Positions 1 to 9,015 of a DNA stretch of 64,000 bases are shown here, one piece after another (the first letter of the stretch is position 1; each line of letters starts with the position of its first letter). The stretch comes from an uncultured Gammaproteobacteria bacterium. Its GTDB lineage: Bacteria > Pseudomonadota > Gammaproteobacteria > HK1. The stretch spans positions 182,191 to 246,190 of the forward strand of contig CAMYJH010000012.1 in assembly GCA_947258715.1 (NCBI GenBank). Reading direction: 5' to 3'. Below the pieces are notes generated by a model. That model did no database searches, had not been told where the DNA came from, and worked only from the letters and a program-made list of their open reading frames with translations. The position numbers were made by a program, and so were the translations under genes.

Positions 1-1
1 C

Positions 2-394
2 GGCGCTGCGCTCGAGGAGGAGACTGCGCTTGTGCATCCCGAGAGTCGCTTGCATGCCCAGGACATCCACAGCGATGTTCCCGGCCGCGCCTTCGACAGC
101 GGAGGGGAAGGGCGCCACGCCATGTCGCCGGACACCGATCCGAAGCGTCACGAGGCAGAGGTTTTTGCCCGTGAGCTGATTGCGCACATCGAAAGCGCGC
201 GCACCAGCACCAAGTTCGAGGAGCTCATTATCGCTGCGTCTCCGGCGTTCCTGGGGCTTTTACGGGAACGCATGAGCAGCGCTTTACGCCAGCGGGTCAT
301 TCACACGCTCTCGAAAAATCTGCTTCATGAAAACAAAGCGACAATTACCAGGCAGCTGGGTCCGACGAAAAGAGGCGTGGGGAGAAAGAGATGA
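2..394 (+). CDS. Host attachment family protein, C-terminal part (partial)
   Basis: The frame is open from the window edge, so the start lies upstream. The C-terminal half matches the host-attachment (Host_attach) family: a Glu/Arg-rich segment FARELIAHIE is followed by FEELIIAASPAFLGLLRERM and a helical tail ending in LHENKATITRQL. The family was named from a protein needed for attachment of Agrobacterium to plant cells, but most members are uncharacterised and cytoplasmic. Family membership rests on this conserved tail only; the N-terminal portion cannot be seen. Confidence 0.75.
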   Translation, partial: GAALEEETALVHPESRLHAQDIHSDVPGRAFDSGGEGRHAMSPDTDPKRHEAEVFARELIAHIESARTSTKFEELIIAASPAFLGLLRERMSSALRQRVIHTLSKNLLHENKATITRQLGPTKRGVGRKR

Positions 395-425
395 TGCGGT
401 TGCCTGCTCGGCTCAGCGCTTCCGG

Positions 426-608
426 GTGACCGATCAGAAAAAACATAGACGTCTGGGTTACTGCATTGCTCTCATTGGAGGGCTCGTAATGCTGACGGCG
501 AGCGGCGTTATGCCGGTGGACGACGAGGATCTGCACTCACCCAATGGGATATTGTTACTCTGTGGGATTGTATTTCTGGCCGGCGGAATCGCCATCGCAT
601 TTTTTTGA
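426..608 (+). CDS. Small two-helix membrane protein
   Basis: This ORF of about 60 codons has two hydrophobic stretches, LGYCIALIGGLVMLTASGVM and GILLLCGIVFLAGGIAIAFF, joined by an acidic loop VDDEDLHS. The start is uncertain: the frame is open from 327, but GTG at 426 leaves the upstream gene intact and gives a short charged N-terminus (TDQKKHRR) before the first helix. Its stop overlaps the possible TTG start of the next gene (TTGA at 605-608), which suggests translational coupling. Function is unknown. Confidence 0.45.
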   Translation: MTDQKKHRRLGYCIALIGGLVMLTASGVMPVDDEDLHSPNGILLLCGIVFLAGGIAIAFF

Positions 609-858
609 ACAGGCGTCTGAAAATATCGATGGTTGTGATCATTCTTGTTTCGTTTCTTATTATAGGACCGTGGATTACCTTCTTAGGCGACGCACGTCAT
701 TTCAGCGGTGGCATCCCCTTTGTCTCCGGGGAAACAACGTGGTCCTGGCGCGCATTGCTTTCGGCTTCGGTGCGCTGATTACGTTAGGGACGTTGCTGAT
801 GGCGCTGAGGGAGCTCTTTAGAGCCGATTCTTACTGGAATGACAATCCCCCTGAGTAG
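605..858 (+). pseudogene. Small membrane protein split by an apparent frameshift
   Basis: Two frames each encode half of a plausible two-helix protein. The first (TTG 605 or ATG 629) gives MVVIILVSFLIIGPWITFLG followed by a loop ending ETTWSWRALL, then a stop at 776-778. The frame one step away continues as FGFGALITLGTLLMALRELF and ends with YWNDNPPE at 858. Joining them around 740-770 restores one protein of roughly 80 residues. Either the gene is broken or the sequence has a one-base error. It forms a pair with the small membrane ORF just upstream. Confidence 0.4.
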
Positions 859-867
859 GGCGGAGAA

Positions 868-890
868 GGCGTTAGACTCACGCCTTTCTT
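868..890 (+). terminator. Short hairpin plus T-rich tail
   Basis: GGCGT (868-872) pairs with ACGCC (880-884) around a 7-base loop, followed by TTTCTT. It lies 10 bases after the last stop codon of the small membrane genes and before the CoA-transferase operon. The stem is short, so this is a modest call. Confidence 0.4.
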
Positions 891-1057
891 CCCGCTCCGG
901 CGGCGCGAACTGCTGACAGAAAACGATCTTCTCAACCTGGCGAAGCGGCCCTCATAAGCAAAATTCGGCGTGCAGCGTCCGATTATTGTCCCAATTCGGC
1001 TCGAAGCGCTGCTTGAGTTCCTTTACGATTGAAGCCCGCCTTTGAGGTACCGATCCG

Positions 1058-2266
1058 ATGACGGGTCCGCTCAGTGGATTCAAGATTGTCGATGTGAGCA
1101 CGGTCATATCCGGGCCCCACGGCACCATGTTGCTGGCAGATCAAGGCGCTGATGTGATCAAGGTGGAGAATCCCAACGGCGGCGACCACACCCGAGAGCA
1201 CCCCAACCGCCGTGGCGGTCTCGCCGCCAACTACCTCAATAACAACCGCAACAAGCGCTCGGTGGCGCTCAACCTCAAACACACTCGCGGGCTCGAAGCG
1301 CTTTTGCGTCTGGTTGAAGGTGCCGACGTATTGGTACAGAACTTTCGTCCTGGTGTAGCCGAGCGCATCGGCATCGACGAAGACGCCGTTCGAGAGTTCG
1401 CACCAGAGATCATCTACGTCTCCATCAGCGGGTTCGGGGAGAGCGGACCTTACGTGTCGAAGCCGGTATACGATCCGCTGGTGCAGGCGGTCTCTGGTCT
1501 TACCACCATCCAGGCGGGTTCCAACGAGGCGAGACCGAGGCTGGTGCGCACCATCGTTCCAGACAAGCTCACCGCCATCGTGGCGTCACAAGCGATTACG
1601 GCGGCGCTGCTTTCCCGCGAGCGCGGCGGTAAAGGTCAGCACGTTCGTCTTTCCATGCTCGATGCGGTGGTCGCGTTCCTTTGGGGTTCGGATATGGGCA
1701 GCCAGACATTCATCGGTAACGAATTGCCGCAGGTGGAAGCCGCCAGCTTCATCGATCTCATCTACGAGACCACGGACGGCTACATCAGCGTTGCGGTGCA
1801 GACAGATCGGCAGTGGCAGGCGCTCACCCGGGCACTCAATTGCCCGCAGTGGCTCGAGGACGAACGCTTCGGGACCGCGGGCCTGCGACAGCAGAATATC
1901 GACGCGCGATTGCAGTTGACGCAGGAGGTGCTGAAGACCAAGAGCGGCGGCGAGTGGCTGGAACGCCTGGAGGCGGAGGGCGTTCCCTGCGCGCCGGTGC
2001 TGACGCGAGGCCAGATGATTTCGCATCCGCAAGTGATTGAAAACGGTATCGTAATCGAGACCGAACACCCGGTGGCGGGGCGACTGCGGCAGGCTGGCGC
2101 CGCCGCGCGTTTCTCGCGAACACCCACGAGCATTCGGCGCGGCGCGCCGCGGCTTGGTGAGGATACTGCGTCGGTGCTCAGAGAGATCGGCTACTCGGAT
2201 CGAGAAATCTACGCGCTGGCGGAAGACGGCGCAATCGCTTTAATGGAGCAGGAAGTTGTTCAGTGA
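1058..2266 (+). CDS. CaiB/BaiF family CoA-transferase (class III)
   Basis: This 402-residue protein has the length and order of family III CoA-transferases, which move CoA between carboxylic acids through an aspartyl-CoA intermediate. The N-terminus GFKIVDVSTVISGP and the DQGADVIKVE motif are typical. Asp169, in RTIVPDKLTA followed by ALLSRERGGKGQ, falls where the catalytic Asp169 of formyl-CoA transferase is expected. The substrate cannot be read from the sequence. The stop overlaps the GTG of the next GST gene by four bases, so the two are probably co-translated; the pairing suggests turnover of an organic acid or xenobiotic CoA ester. Confidence 0.9.
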   Translation: MTGPLSGFKIVDVSTVISGPHGTMLLADQGADVIKVENPNGGDHTREHPNRRGGLAANYLNNNRNKRSVALNLKHTRGLEALLRLVEGADVLVQNFRPGVAERIGIDEDAVREFAPEIIYVSISGFGESGPYVSKPVYDPLVQAVSGLTTIQAGSNEARPRLVRTIVPDKLTAIVASQAITAALLSRERGGKGQHVRLSMLDAVVAFLWGSDMGSQTFIGNELPQVEAASFIDLIYETTDGYISVAVQTDRQWQALTRALNCPQWLEDERFGTAGLRQQNIDARLQLTQEVLKTKSGGEWLERLEAEGVPCAPVLTRGQMISHPQVIENGIVIETEHPVAGRLRQAGAAARFSRTPTSIRRGAPRLGEDTASVLREIGYSDREIYALAEDGAIALMEQEVVQ

Positions 2267-2958
2267 TTGATTTTTACTACTGGCCGACGCCCAACGGATG
2301 GAAAGTCGCCATCATGCTCGAGGAGTGCGGCCTCGAGTACCGGTTGATTCCGGTCAACATCAGAAAGGGAGATCAATTCGCTCCGGAATTCCTGGCCATC
2401 AGCCCCAACAATCGTATGCCTGCCATCGTTGATCACGACGTCGGCGGCAGTCCCGTCTCGGTGTTCGAATCCGGGGCAATCCTGATATATCTCGCCGAAA
2501 AGGCCGGCCGCTTTATTCCCAGGGATCAAGCGGGCCGCAGGGAGTTGCTGGAATGGCTCTTCTGGCAGGTGGGTAACCTGGGTCCCATGGCCGGACAACT
2601 CAGTCACTTCGTGAATTACGCACAAGGCGAACATACATATTCACATTCGCGTTACTTGAATGAATATAACCGCTGCTTGGGTGTACTGGAGCGGCGTCTC
2701 GATGACCGCGAGTACATTCTTGGTGACTATTCGATCGCCGACATGGCATCCTGGCCGTGGGTGCTGATCGCTAAGGCTCTTGGTCAACCGCTGGACGAGT
2801 TCCCCAGCGTGTCCCGGTGGCGAAAGGCGGTGAAGGAGCGACCTGCGGTGCAGCGGGGCGTCGACCTGGGGAAGGACTTTCGCCGAGATACGCCGCCCAG
2901 TGATGAAGAGCGAGAGATTCTGTTCAATCAGAGAGCGCGCGTCGATCAGAAGAACTGA
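2263..2958 (+). CDS. Glutathione S-transferase, YfcG/YghU-like
   Basis: A thioredoxin-fold GST domain starts FYYWPTPNGWKVAIMLEECG and is followed by the cis-Pro and Glu-Ser motifs (NNRMPAIVD, VFESGAILIYLAEK). The alpha-helical C-terminal domain contains YILGDYSIADMASWPWV. The TPNGWK segment resembles the nu-class YfcG/YghU enzymes, which bind glutathione and reduce disulfides or peroxides. The GTG start at 2263 overlaps the CoA-transferase stop (GTGA). A close relative lies at 38670-39308 on the other strand. Confidence 0.88.
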   Translation: MIDFYYWPTPNGWKVAIMLEECGLEYRLIPVNIRKGDQFAPEFLAISPNNRMPAIVDHDVGGSPVSVFESGAILIYLAEKAGRFIPRDQAGRRELLEWLFWQVGNLGPMAGQLSHFVNYAQGEHTYSHSRYLNEYNRCLGVLERRLDDREYILGDYSIADMASWPWVLIAKALGQPLDEFPSVSRWRKAVKERPAVQRGVDLGKDFRRDTPPSDEEREILFNQRARVDQKN

Positions 2959-2986
2959 CTGCCACTCAGCATGAGTTCTGAGAGAG

Positions 2987-5002
2987 ATGAGCCGGATCGA
3001 AATCCGCATCAGTGAGCGCGCGCCGTTCGCCGGTGGCCACGCGTTCGAAGGGGCGGGTCCGTATGAGCGCCTCAAAGGCCGCATTCATTTTGGCGTCAGC
3101 CCCTTCGATCCCTTGTACGCGGATATCGTCGATTTGGATAAGGCGCCGAGAAACGCTGGTGGTTTGGTCGAGTGCGCTGCCGATGTATTCATTCTTTTCC
3201 CTATCGATCCCGCCAAGGGAAATCGACGGCTATTTTTCGACTACGGCAACCGTGGCAACAAGCGCTGTCTGCAGTATTTTTGCGACGCGCTTGGTTCCAA
3301 CGATCCGCTCACACTTGAACACGCCGGCAACGGCTTCCTGTTCCGCCGCGGCTACACGTTGGTTTGGGTTGCGTGGCAGGGCGATTTGCTGCCAGGCAGT
3401 GGGAGAATGATCCTGAAAGTTCCGGTGGCGAGCGAAACTAACGGGCCCATTACCGGCCTCGTGCGTACGGAATTCATAACCTCGGAACCGGATTGCAACT
3501 GTTTTCCTCTGAGCGGCTTCGTTTCCACCCACAGCTATCCCACTGCCTTCATGGACACGCGCAAGGCGAAGCTGACGCGAAGGCGTTACGCAACCTCCGA
3601 GCGCGAAGGTATTGCCGCGGACGCCTGGGCCTTCGCACGCGTCGAGCGGGGCGCCGGAATCGAGGTCCTGGGGCACGAAGTTGCGGTGGTGCCGTCACGT
3701 CAACATATTTACCTGCCGACGGGTTTCGAGCCCGGGTGGATTTACGAAATCGTATATACGGCGCGGGATCCCCTAGTCCTGGGGCTGGGTAACGCGGTCG
3801 TGCGCGATGCGGTGAGTTTTTTCCGCTATGGCGACAAAGACGATGCTGGAAACGAGAACCCGCTTGCCTGTCGCGTAGACAAGGCCTACGCGTGGGGACG
3901 TTCGCAAACTGGCCGCGCCATCCGTGACTTCGTTTATCGCGGTTACAACGCGGGCACCGACGGACGCAAGGTTTTCGACGGCGTGATGCCGCATGTTTCC
4001 GGCTGCGGACTGATGTGGATGAATCACCGTTTTGCCCGCGTGGTCAATCCCGCCGGCCAGCAGTACGAGGACCATCACAATATTGCCGATCGCTTTCCGT
4101 TTTCCTATGCCCAGAGCACCGATCACCTGACGGGAAAGACGGACGCCATCCTAAAGCGCCCGCAAAGTGACCCGTTGGTCATTCATACCCAGTCTTCCAC
4201 CGAGTACTGGCAGCGGCGGGGATCTCTGGTGCATACCGATACTCAGGGCAAGGACCTGGAACAGCCGGAGAACGTTCGCTGTTACCTATGGGCAAGCTCG
4301 CAGCATCTGGCGGACCCGCTTTTGCAAAAGCCCACTAAAGCACCGTGCCAGAACTATCTCAACGTAGTGGCAACGTCGATGCTGTTTCGCGCCGTGCTAG
4401 AGGCCATGGACCGCTGGGCCAGTGAAGGGGCTCCGCCGCCACCATCGCGCATTCCGCGCCGCGCCGACGGAACCCTTGTCAGCTTTGAGCAATGGCGGGA
4501 GCGATTTCCGAAAATCCCCGGACTCATGCTTCCCATCGCCGCTAACCGGCTGCCGCTCCTGGACTACGGTCCTGAGGCCGACAAGGGGCTCATCTCCCGG
4601 GAACCGCCGAAAGTGGTCGACGCCCAGGGCTACACAGTCCAGTTGCCGGCGCCGGACGAAGACGGAAACGACCGGGGCGGCGTGCTCGCGCCGATGGCCG
4701 CGGCGCCGCTGGGAACCTATACCGGCTGGAACCTGCGCGTTCGTGGGGTAGGCCACGGGGCCATGTACCTTTTCAACGGCAGCTACATACCTTTCCCGGA
4801 GACCCCGGAAGAGCGGGACGCCACCGGTGATCCCAGGCGCTCGATACTAAAGCGCTACGGTCACGGCGAAGGCTACATGCGCGCCATCGAGGCTGCCGCC
4901 AGAAAGCTGGTTGCTGAAGGATTCATGCTCGAGGAAGACGTGGCACGTTCGGTGGCCGCGGCGCGGAACTTCGGCCGGCCGCGCCACGACGTCAAGCTGT
5001 GA
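2987..5002 (+). CDS. Large alpha/beta hydrolase domain protein (Abhydrolase_10 type)
   Basis: The 671 residues match the long alpha/beta hydrolase proteins that open with PFAGGHAFEGAGPYERLKGR and contain FDYGNRGN. A nucleophile elbow G-R-S-Q-T-G places Ser306 as the probable nucleophile in AWGRSQTGRAIRDF. No signal peptide is visible, so it is probably cytoplasmic. The gene lies 28 bases after the GST in the same direction and is likely part of the same operon, so it may hydrolyse an ester or lactone of the same pathway. The substrate is unknown. Confidence 0.8.
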   Translation: MSRIEIRISERAPFAGGHAFEGAGPYERLKGRIHFGVSPFDPLYADIVDLDKAPRNAGGLVECAADVFILFPIDPAKGNRRLFFDYGNRGNKRCLQYFCDALGSNDPLTLEHAGNGFLFRRGYTLVWVAWQGDLLPGSGRMILKVPVASETNGPITGLVRTEFITSEPDCNCFPLSGFVSTHSYPTAFMDTRKAKLTRRRYATSEREGIAADAWAFARVERGAGIEVLGHEVAVVPSRQHIYLPTGFEPGWIYEIVYTARDPLVLGLGNAVVRDAVSFFRYGDKDDAGNENPLACRVDKAYAWGRSQTGRAIRDFVYRGYNAGTDGRKVFDGVMPHVSGCGLMWMNHRFARVVNPAGQQYEDHHNIADRFPFSYAQSTDHLTGKTDAILKRPQSDPLVIHTQSSTEYWQRRGSLVHTDTQGKDLEQPENVRCYLWASSQHLADPLLQKPTKAPCQNYLNVVATSMLFRAVLEAMDRWASEGAPPPPSRIPRRADGTLVSFEQWRERFPKIPGLMLPIAANRLPLLDYGPEADKGLISREPPKVVDAQGYTVQLPAPDEDGNDRGGVLAPMAAAPLGTYTGWNLRVRGVGHGAMYLFNGSYIPFPETPEERDATGDPRRSILKRYGHGEGYMRAIEAAARKLVAEGFMLEEDVARSVAAARNFGRPRHDVKL

Positions 5003-5047
5003 TAAAAGCGGGGCGCTGCCTCGCATCCTTCGTCAATCCACAATCAC

Positions 5048-5143
5048 ATGAGCAAGTATCCCGGCTGGAATATTCCGCTACCGGCTGTCGCTGACCGCGG
5101 CGTTGATTCCAGAAGTTTCCCCGATCCGGTGCCGGTGAAATGA
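5048..5143 (+). CDS. Possible 31-residue leader ORF coupled to the next gene
   Basis: ATG 5048 opens a 31-codon frame (MSKYPGWNIPLP...DPVPVK) whose TGA overlaps the ATG of the downstream membrane protein (ATGA at 5140-5143). It lies within the 137 bases between the hydrolase and the membrane gene. It could be a translated leader that couples translation, or a chance ORF. I recognise no homologue. Confidence 0.3.
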   Translation: MSKYPGWNIPLPAVADRGVDSRSFPDPVPVK

Positions 5144-6432
5144 CTCAGCGGGGAATCGCAGGAGCTCTGCTAGCGTTCATGCTGGTGGCGTCCATCGCCA
5201 ACGGCGTCGTCGCCGCGGTGCCGGCTTGGATCCCCGGCATGGCCGCTTGGACAGCCGCCGCGCTGCTGTGGGCCGACCTTTCGAGCGGACAGCGGCGGCA
5301 GTGCCTGATCTTAATCGCAGTGGGATTTGCCGGTATGGCAATTGGCCGCCTAGCCGGCGTCAGCGTCTACTACACCAGGCTTCTGCATGAAAACCAGGCG
5401 ATCCTCGCGCTGATTGCCGGAGTGAGCTTCGTCCACATGGCGAGCCCAGCGGCGTCCCCTCATGACCTGGCCTCACCCAGGGGCGCGCAAGCATTTCTTC
5501 GCACTCTGCTCGGTCTCAATCTGCTCGCCGCCGCAATCAATATCACCGCGCTCATGCTCGTCAGTGACCACGTGTCCCGGTCGCGTCCGCTCGGCCGACT
5601 GGAAGCCTCCGCTTTCTCACGCGCCTTTTCCCTGGCCGTGCTCTATTCGCCCTTCATTGGTGGCATGGCGCTGGCACTCAATCAGGCACCTGAGGCGAGC
5701 CTTTCCAAAGTCGCAATGGTCGGATTGATACTAGCCGTCCTAGGGATCGGGTTCACCTTTGTCGTCGCCAAAAAACGCTGCGCCGAATCGCTGTCGGAAT
5801 TTGCCGGCTATCCGCTGCGTCCCGATGTGTTGTGGTTGCCGGCAGCGTTGGCGGTCGCGGTAATAGCGCTGCGGCTCGCGTGGCCGAGGGTTCCCGTGCT
5901 TACTGCGACGGCCATGCTCGCGCCGTTAATCGCCTGCATCGGCGTTGCCAAGCGTGCGGGTCTGGATCAGGCCGGCGCCGATGTCGTCGCTCACGCCAGA
6001 GTCCGGTTGCCGGGAATGTCGGGAGAGCTGGCTCTGTTCTTGAGCGCCGGAGTGCTTGCGGTGGGGCTTTCCAGCGCCTTCACCGCTTCCGGCATAACTC
6101 TGCCCGAAACGGCGTTCCCGGGCGCGGGAGCCGCCATTGCCCTTCTTGCGGTGGTCCTCGCTGCGGCGGCAGGACTGCATCCGATCATCAGCCTTACAGC
6201 GATGATTCCGCTGCTCGATCCCCTCGGGCTTTCCCCGGAAGGAACGGTCATGCTCTATGTCGCCGGCTGGTCTATCGGCTGTGCGCTGTGTCCTTTTTCC
6301 GGAACTAACCTCATTCTGCAAGCGCGTCATGGACTTCCCGCGTGGCGATTCCCGCAGTGGAGCGCGGGCTACGGTCTTTTCATGTGGCTGCTGGCAAGCG
6401 CTGCGCTGATTTTGGAATCGATCCTCCGTTGA
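5140..6432 (+). CDS. Polytopic inner-membrane protein, possible transporter
   Basis: The 430-residue protein is almost entirely hydrophobic, with about ten to twelve predicted membrane segments and no large soluble domain. The central loop AKKRCAESLSEFAGYPLRPD is the longest polar stretch. The conserved-looking segment GLHPIISLTAMIPLL, together with the C-terminal GTNLILQARHG, recalls ion-transporter superfamily permeases that carry organic anions; this is a weak resemblance only. It follows the hydrolase and CoA-transferase genes in the same direction and could import their substrate. The ATG overlaps the stop of a small leader ORF. Confidence 0.6.
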   Translation: MTQRGIAGALLAFMLVASIANGVVAAVPAWIPGMAAWTAAALLWADLSSGQRRQCLILIAVGFAGMAIGRLAGVSVYYTRLLHENQAILALIAGVSFVHMASPAASPHDLASPRGAQAFLRTLLGLNLLAAAINITALMLVSDHVSRSRPLGRLEASAFSRAFSLAVLYSPFIGGMALALNQAPEASLSKVAMVGLILAVLGIGFTFVVAKKRCAESLSEFAGYPLRPDVLWLPAALAVAVIALRLAWPRVPVLTATAMLAPLIACIGVAKRAGLDQAGADVVAHARVRLPGMSGELALFLSAGVLAVGLSSAFTASGITLPETAFPGAGAAIALLAVVLAAAAGLHPIISLTAMIPLLDPLGLSPEGTVMLYVAGWSIGCALCPFSGTNLILQARHGLPAWRFPQWSAGYGLFMWLLASAALILESILR

Positions 6433-6482
6433 CGATGGCGGGAAAAAGCATGCGCGGCGGTGGTTCAAAAGTCTAAACCGCG

Positions 6483-6800
6483 ACGCTGAGGAGAACGACC
6501 CTCCTCAAGAACCGCTCAACCGGCTCGAGGCAAGTGCGATTAACGGCTGCCCTGAGAATATTGTTCGGACCGCTTTTAAAAGTAATCGGCATCAAGTTCG
6601 AACAGACCGCGCTGCCCACCGGTCCGTTCTCCGTTTAGCTGCGCAAGAAGCGTGACTTCGATGTCCCCATTGACTTCAACTGCCGGTCGGTGGTAAATCC
6701 GCTTTCCGATGTTTCCAAGTTCGTTGCGAGCGCGGGCGACAACTACGCCAGATTCAAACGCGATCTGACCGGCAAGCTTTTCGATCAGATGAACTGCTAA
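6483..6800 (+). pseudogene. Decayed gene with one in-frame stop, family not recognised
   Basis: One frame reads LRILFGPLLKVIGIKFEQ then ALPTGPFSV, meets TAG at 6636-6638, and continues in the same frame as LRKKRDFDVPIDFNCRSVVN up to LTGKLFDQMNC and TAA 6798-6800. The protein-like composition on both sides of the stop suggests a CAG-to-TAG change in a formerly longer gene. No start codon or convincing family is visible. It sits in a 775-base gap before sodC that otherwise contains only the terminator at 7028. Confidence 0.35.
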
Positions 6801-7027
6801 GCAGATCCCGCCAAGCAGAGAGCGCTAATGCACGAATTCGATAAGCGCGTGCTTGATGAGACGACGAGCCAGTCTGTAGCTCTGACTTGGTACCGCATTG
6901 TTCTCTACCGCTCTTGGGCCCAGGGATGGAAGGTCTCACCGAGCCACTGCCTGAACCAGCAGCTGGATCTGGTCTGGCTCAAAAGTCGAAGATGTAGCTT
7001 CCCGCAAAGGAATGAAGACTGCTGGGG

Positions 7028-7052
7028 GCGGGTGTATCGCCCGCTTTTTTTT
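7028..7052 (+). terminator. Rho-independent terminator
   Basis: GCGGG (7028-7032) pairs with CCCGC (7040-7044) around a 7-base loop and runs straight into eight T residues. This is the clearest intrinsic terminator in the gap before sodC. The upstream stretch 6801-7027 contains no gene I can support, so the terminated transcript may be that of the decayed gene or a small RNA. Confidence 0.6.
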
Positions 7053-7207
7053 GCCTGCCGGGAGAAGCCCAGTTCCTGGTATTAGAAAGGGACATCGGCA
7101 TTTTCCGGGCCTGTCGGGGTTTCCCGTATGATGGAGATCAATTTTGGTGACAAACTCGACTCGATTTCTTGAAAGTGTGCGTAAGCTTTGACAGGGGAGC
7201 GAACTCC

Positions 7208-7732
7208 ATGAAGCGGAAAATTCTGGCCGCTTTCGCCGGCCTATTCGTGGCGACGCAGGTCATCGCCCAAGATTCCGTCGATATCAGCATGAATCACGTA
7301 TCTCGCTATGGCGTCGGAGATCCGATTGGAACCATCAATGCTAGAAACACCAAGTACGGAGTTCTTTTCACCCCAAAACTTCATGGGCTGACACCCGGTC
7401 TGCATGGCTTCCACCTTCACGAGAATCCAAATTGTGGCGCGGGCGAAAAGTCCGGCGAAAAGATCGCCGGGCTTGCCGCCGGGGGGCATCACGATCCGCA
7501 GAACACGGCTGTTCATGAGGGTCCTTACGGAGCCGGTCACTTGGGAGACCTTCCAGCGCTGATAGTGAGCGCCGAGGGCACTGCGACGCATCCCGTGTTG
7601 GCGCCGCGCTTGAAGCTGCACCAATTGAACGGCCGATCGCTGATTATTCACGCCGGCGGAGACAATTATTCGGATAAACCAAATCCCTTGGGCGGTGGTG
7701 GTGTGCGCAGGGCCTGTGGAGTAGTGAAATAA
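7208..7732 (+). CDS. sodC: Superoxide dismutase [Cu-Zn], periplasmic
   Basis: The 174-residue precursor begins with a signal peptide ([20 protein letters not shown], cleavage near residue 20). Copper and zinc ligands of the family are present: His69 and His71 in HGFHLHE, His94 in GGHHDP, His103, His111, Asp114 and His148 in LIIHAGG. Cys76 and Cys170 are placed for the structural disulfide. The enzyme dismutes superoxide to oxygen and hydrogen peroxide in the periplasm. ATG 7208 is chosen over the upstream start at 7169 because it is preceded by AGGGGAG and begins the signal peptide. Confidence 0.95.
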   Translation: MKRKILAAFAGLFVATQVIAQDSVDISMNHVSRYGVGDPIGTINARNTKYGVLFTPKLHGLTPGLHGFHLHENPNCGAGEKSGEKIAGLAAGGHHDPQNTAVHEGPYGAGHLGDLPALIVSAEGTATHPVLAPRLKLHQLNGRSLIIHAGGDNYSDKPNPLGGGGVRRACGVVK

Positions 7733-7740
7733 GACCCTGA

Positions 7741-7766
7741 TGCTCTCAGAATAAAGTCAGAGAGCA
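7741..7766. other. Inverted repeat after sodC
   Basis: TGCTCTC (7741-7747) is repeated inverted as GAGAGCA (7760-7766) with a 12-base loop. It starts 8 bases after the sodC stop and ends 25 bases before the next start. There is no T-tract, so it may be an mRNA-stabilising 3' hairpin rather than a terminator. Confidence 0.35.
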
Positions 7767-7791
7767 CAATCAGCGGCTGTCTGGTACCGCA

Positions 7792-8868
7792 ATGAAGACG
7801 TTCGACTGCATCTGCGGCAACACGCTATTTTTTGAAAACAGTCAGTGTCTTTCCTGCGGTCAGGACGTTGGCTGGTGTCCGGCCTGCGGCAGTATTCGCA
7901 CCTTGCGGCACGAACGCGAGAATGTGTATCGCTGCGCAAACACCGACTGCGGAGCCAAGCTCGCCAAGTGCCATAACTATGTTGTTGAAAATGTCTGTAA
8001 CCGCTGCGTTCGCTTGAACGATGCGGCCCCCGATCCTTCAGCGCTTTGCGATTGCTGCGTGTACAACGATACCATTCCGGATCTTTCCATTGCGGGTAAC
8101 CGGGAAAAGTGGGGGCGACTGGAAGCAGCGAAGCGGCGCCTTTTTTACACGCTCGATCTTCTTGGACTGCCCCACGGAACTGCTGCGTCTGGCTTCGACC
8201 CACCGCTTGCTTTCGACTTCAAGGCCGACAGCATTCCCAGCAATGAGTTCTGGCGCGCCATGGGTAAGGAAGAGCGTGTCTACACCGGCCACGCCGGCGG
8301 CAAGATTACAATCAACATCCGTGAAGCAGATCCGGCGGAGAGGGAATCCATTCGTGTTGAGTTTGATGAAGCACACCGCACCCTAATCGGTCACTTTCGT
8401 CATGAGATCGGGCACTATTATTGGGACTTGCTGGTGAAAGGTAAGCGAGAGGTCGACTCGATAAGAGTCTTTGGCGACCACGAGAATCCCAGCTACGCTG
8501 AGGCGCTGGATCGGCATTATCGAGAGGGGGCGCCGACCGGCTGGCAACAGAACTTCATCAGCGCTTATGCCACGATGCACCCATGGGAGGACTTTGCCGA
8601 GACCTTTGCCGCCTATCTTGAGCTGACTAGCGTTCTGTATACGGCAAACAATGTCGGCCTCGGCCCGGTACCGGACGTGCGTACCGCTGGCTTCCCTGAA
8701 ATGGTGGATGCAAAGCGTAGACTGAGCGTTGCCATGAACGAGATGAACCGCACCATGGGGCTGCTCGATTTCTATCCTAAAATTCTGATGACGCCGGTGG
8801 TGGAAAAAATGCGCTTTGTGCATGAGCTCGTTCGCAGTAACTCAGTGGCATCCGGCCAGGTCGCTTGA
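7792..8868 (+). CDS. Putative zinc-binding metallopeptidase with N-terminal zinc ribbons
   Basis: This 358-residue protein matches the DUF4157-like peptidase family often annotated as putative zinc-binding metallo-peptidase. The first 90 residues carry several CxxC pairs (CIC, CLSC, CPAC, CNRC, CDCC) typical of zinc ribbons. The catalytic motif HEIGH is at residues 204-208 (HFRHEIGHYYW), and a downstream segment WEDFAETFAAYLE could supply the third ligand. The substrate is unknown and no signal peptide is seen, so it probably acts in the cytoplasm. It lies between sodC and aceK on the same strand. Confidence 0.8.
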   Translation: MKTFDCICGNTLFFENSQCLSCGQDVGWCPACGSIRTLRHERENVYRCANTDCGAKLAKCHNYVVENVCNRCVRLNDAAPDPSALCDCCVYNDTIPDLSIAGNREKWGRLEAAKRRLFYTLDLLGLPHGTAASGFDPPLAFDFKADSIPSNEFWRAMGKEERVYTGHAGGKITINIREADPAERESIRVEFDEAHRTLIGHFRHEIGHYYWDLLVKGKREVDSIRVFGDHENPSYAEALDRHYREGAPTGWQQNFISAYATMHPWEDFAETFAAYLELTSVLYTANNVGLGPVPDVRTAGFPEMVDAKRRLSVAMNEMNRTMGLLDFYPKILMTPVVEKMRFVHELVRSNSVASGQVA

Positions 8869-9015
8869 CGGCGCTAATATCGGCGCTTCGACCGCTGAGC
8901 CTGGACTCGTTGGCCAATTGCCGAATCCGCCTCACCGATAAGGGTGCCGGATATCCCCTTTACACGTAGAATTGGATTGGCCCTGCTGTTTCTTACCTTG
9001 AATCGAGGACACTCT

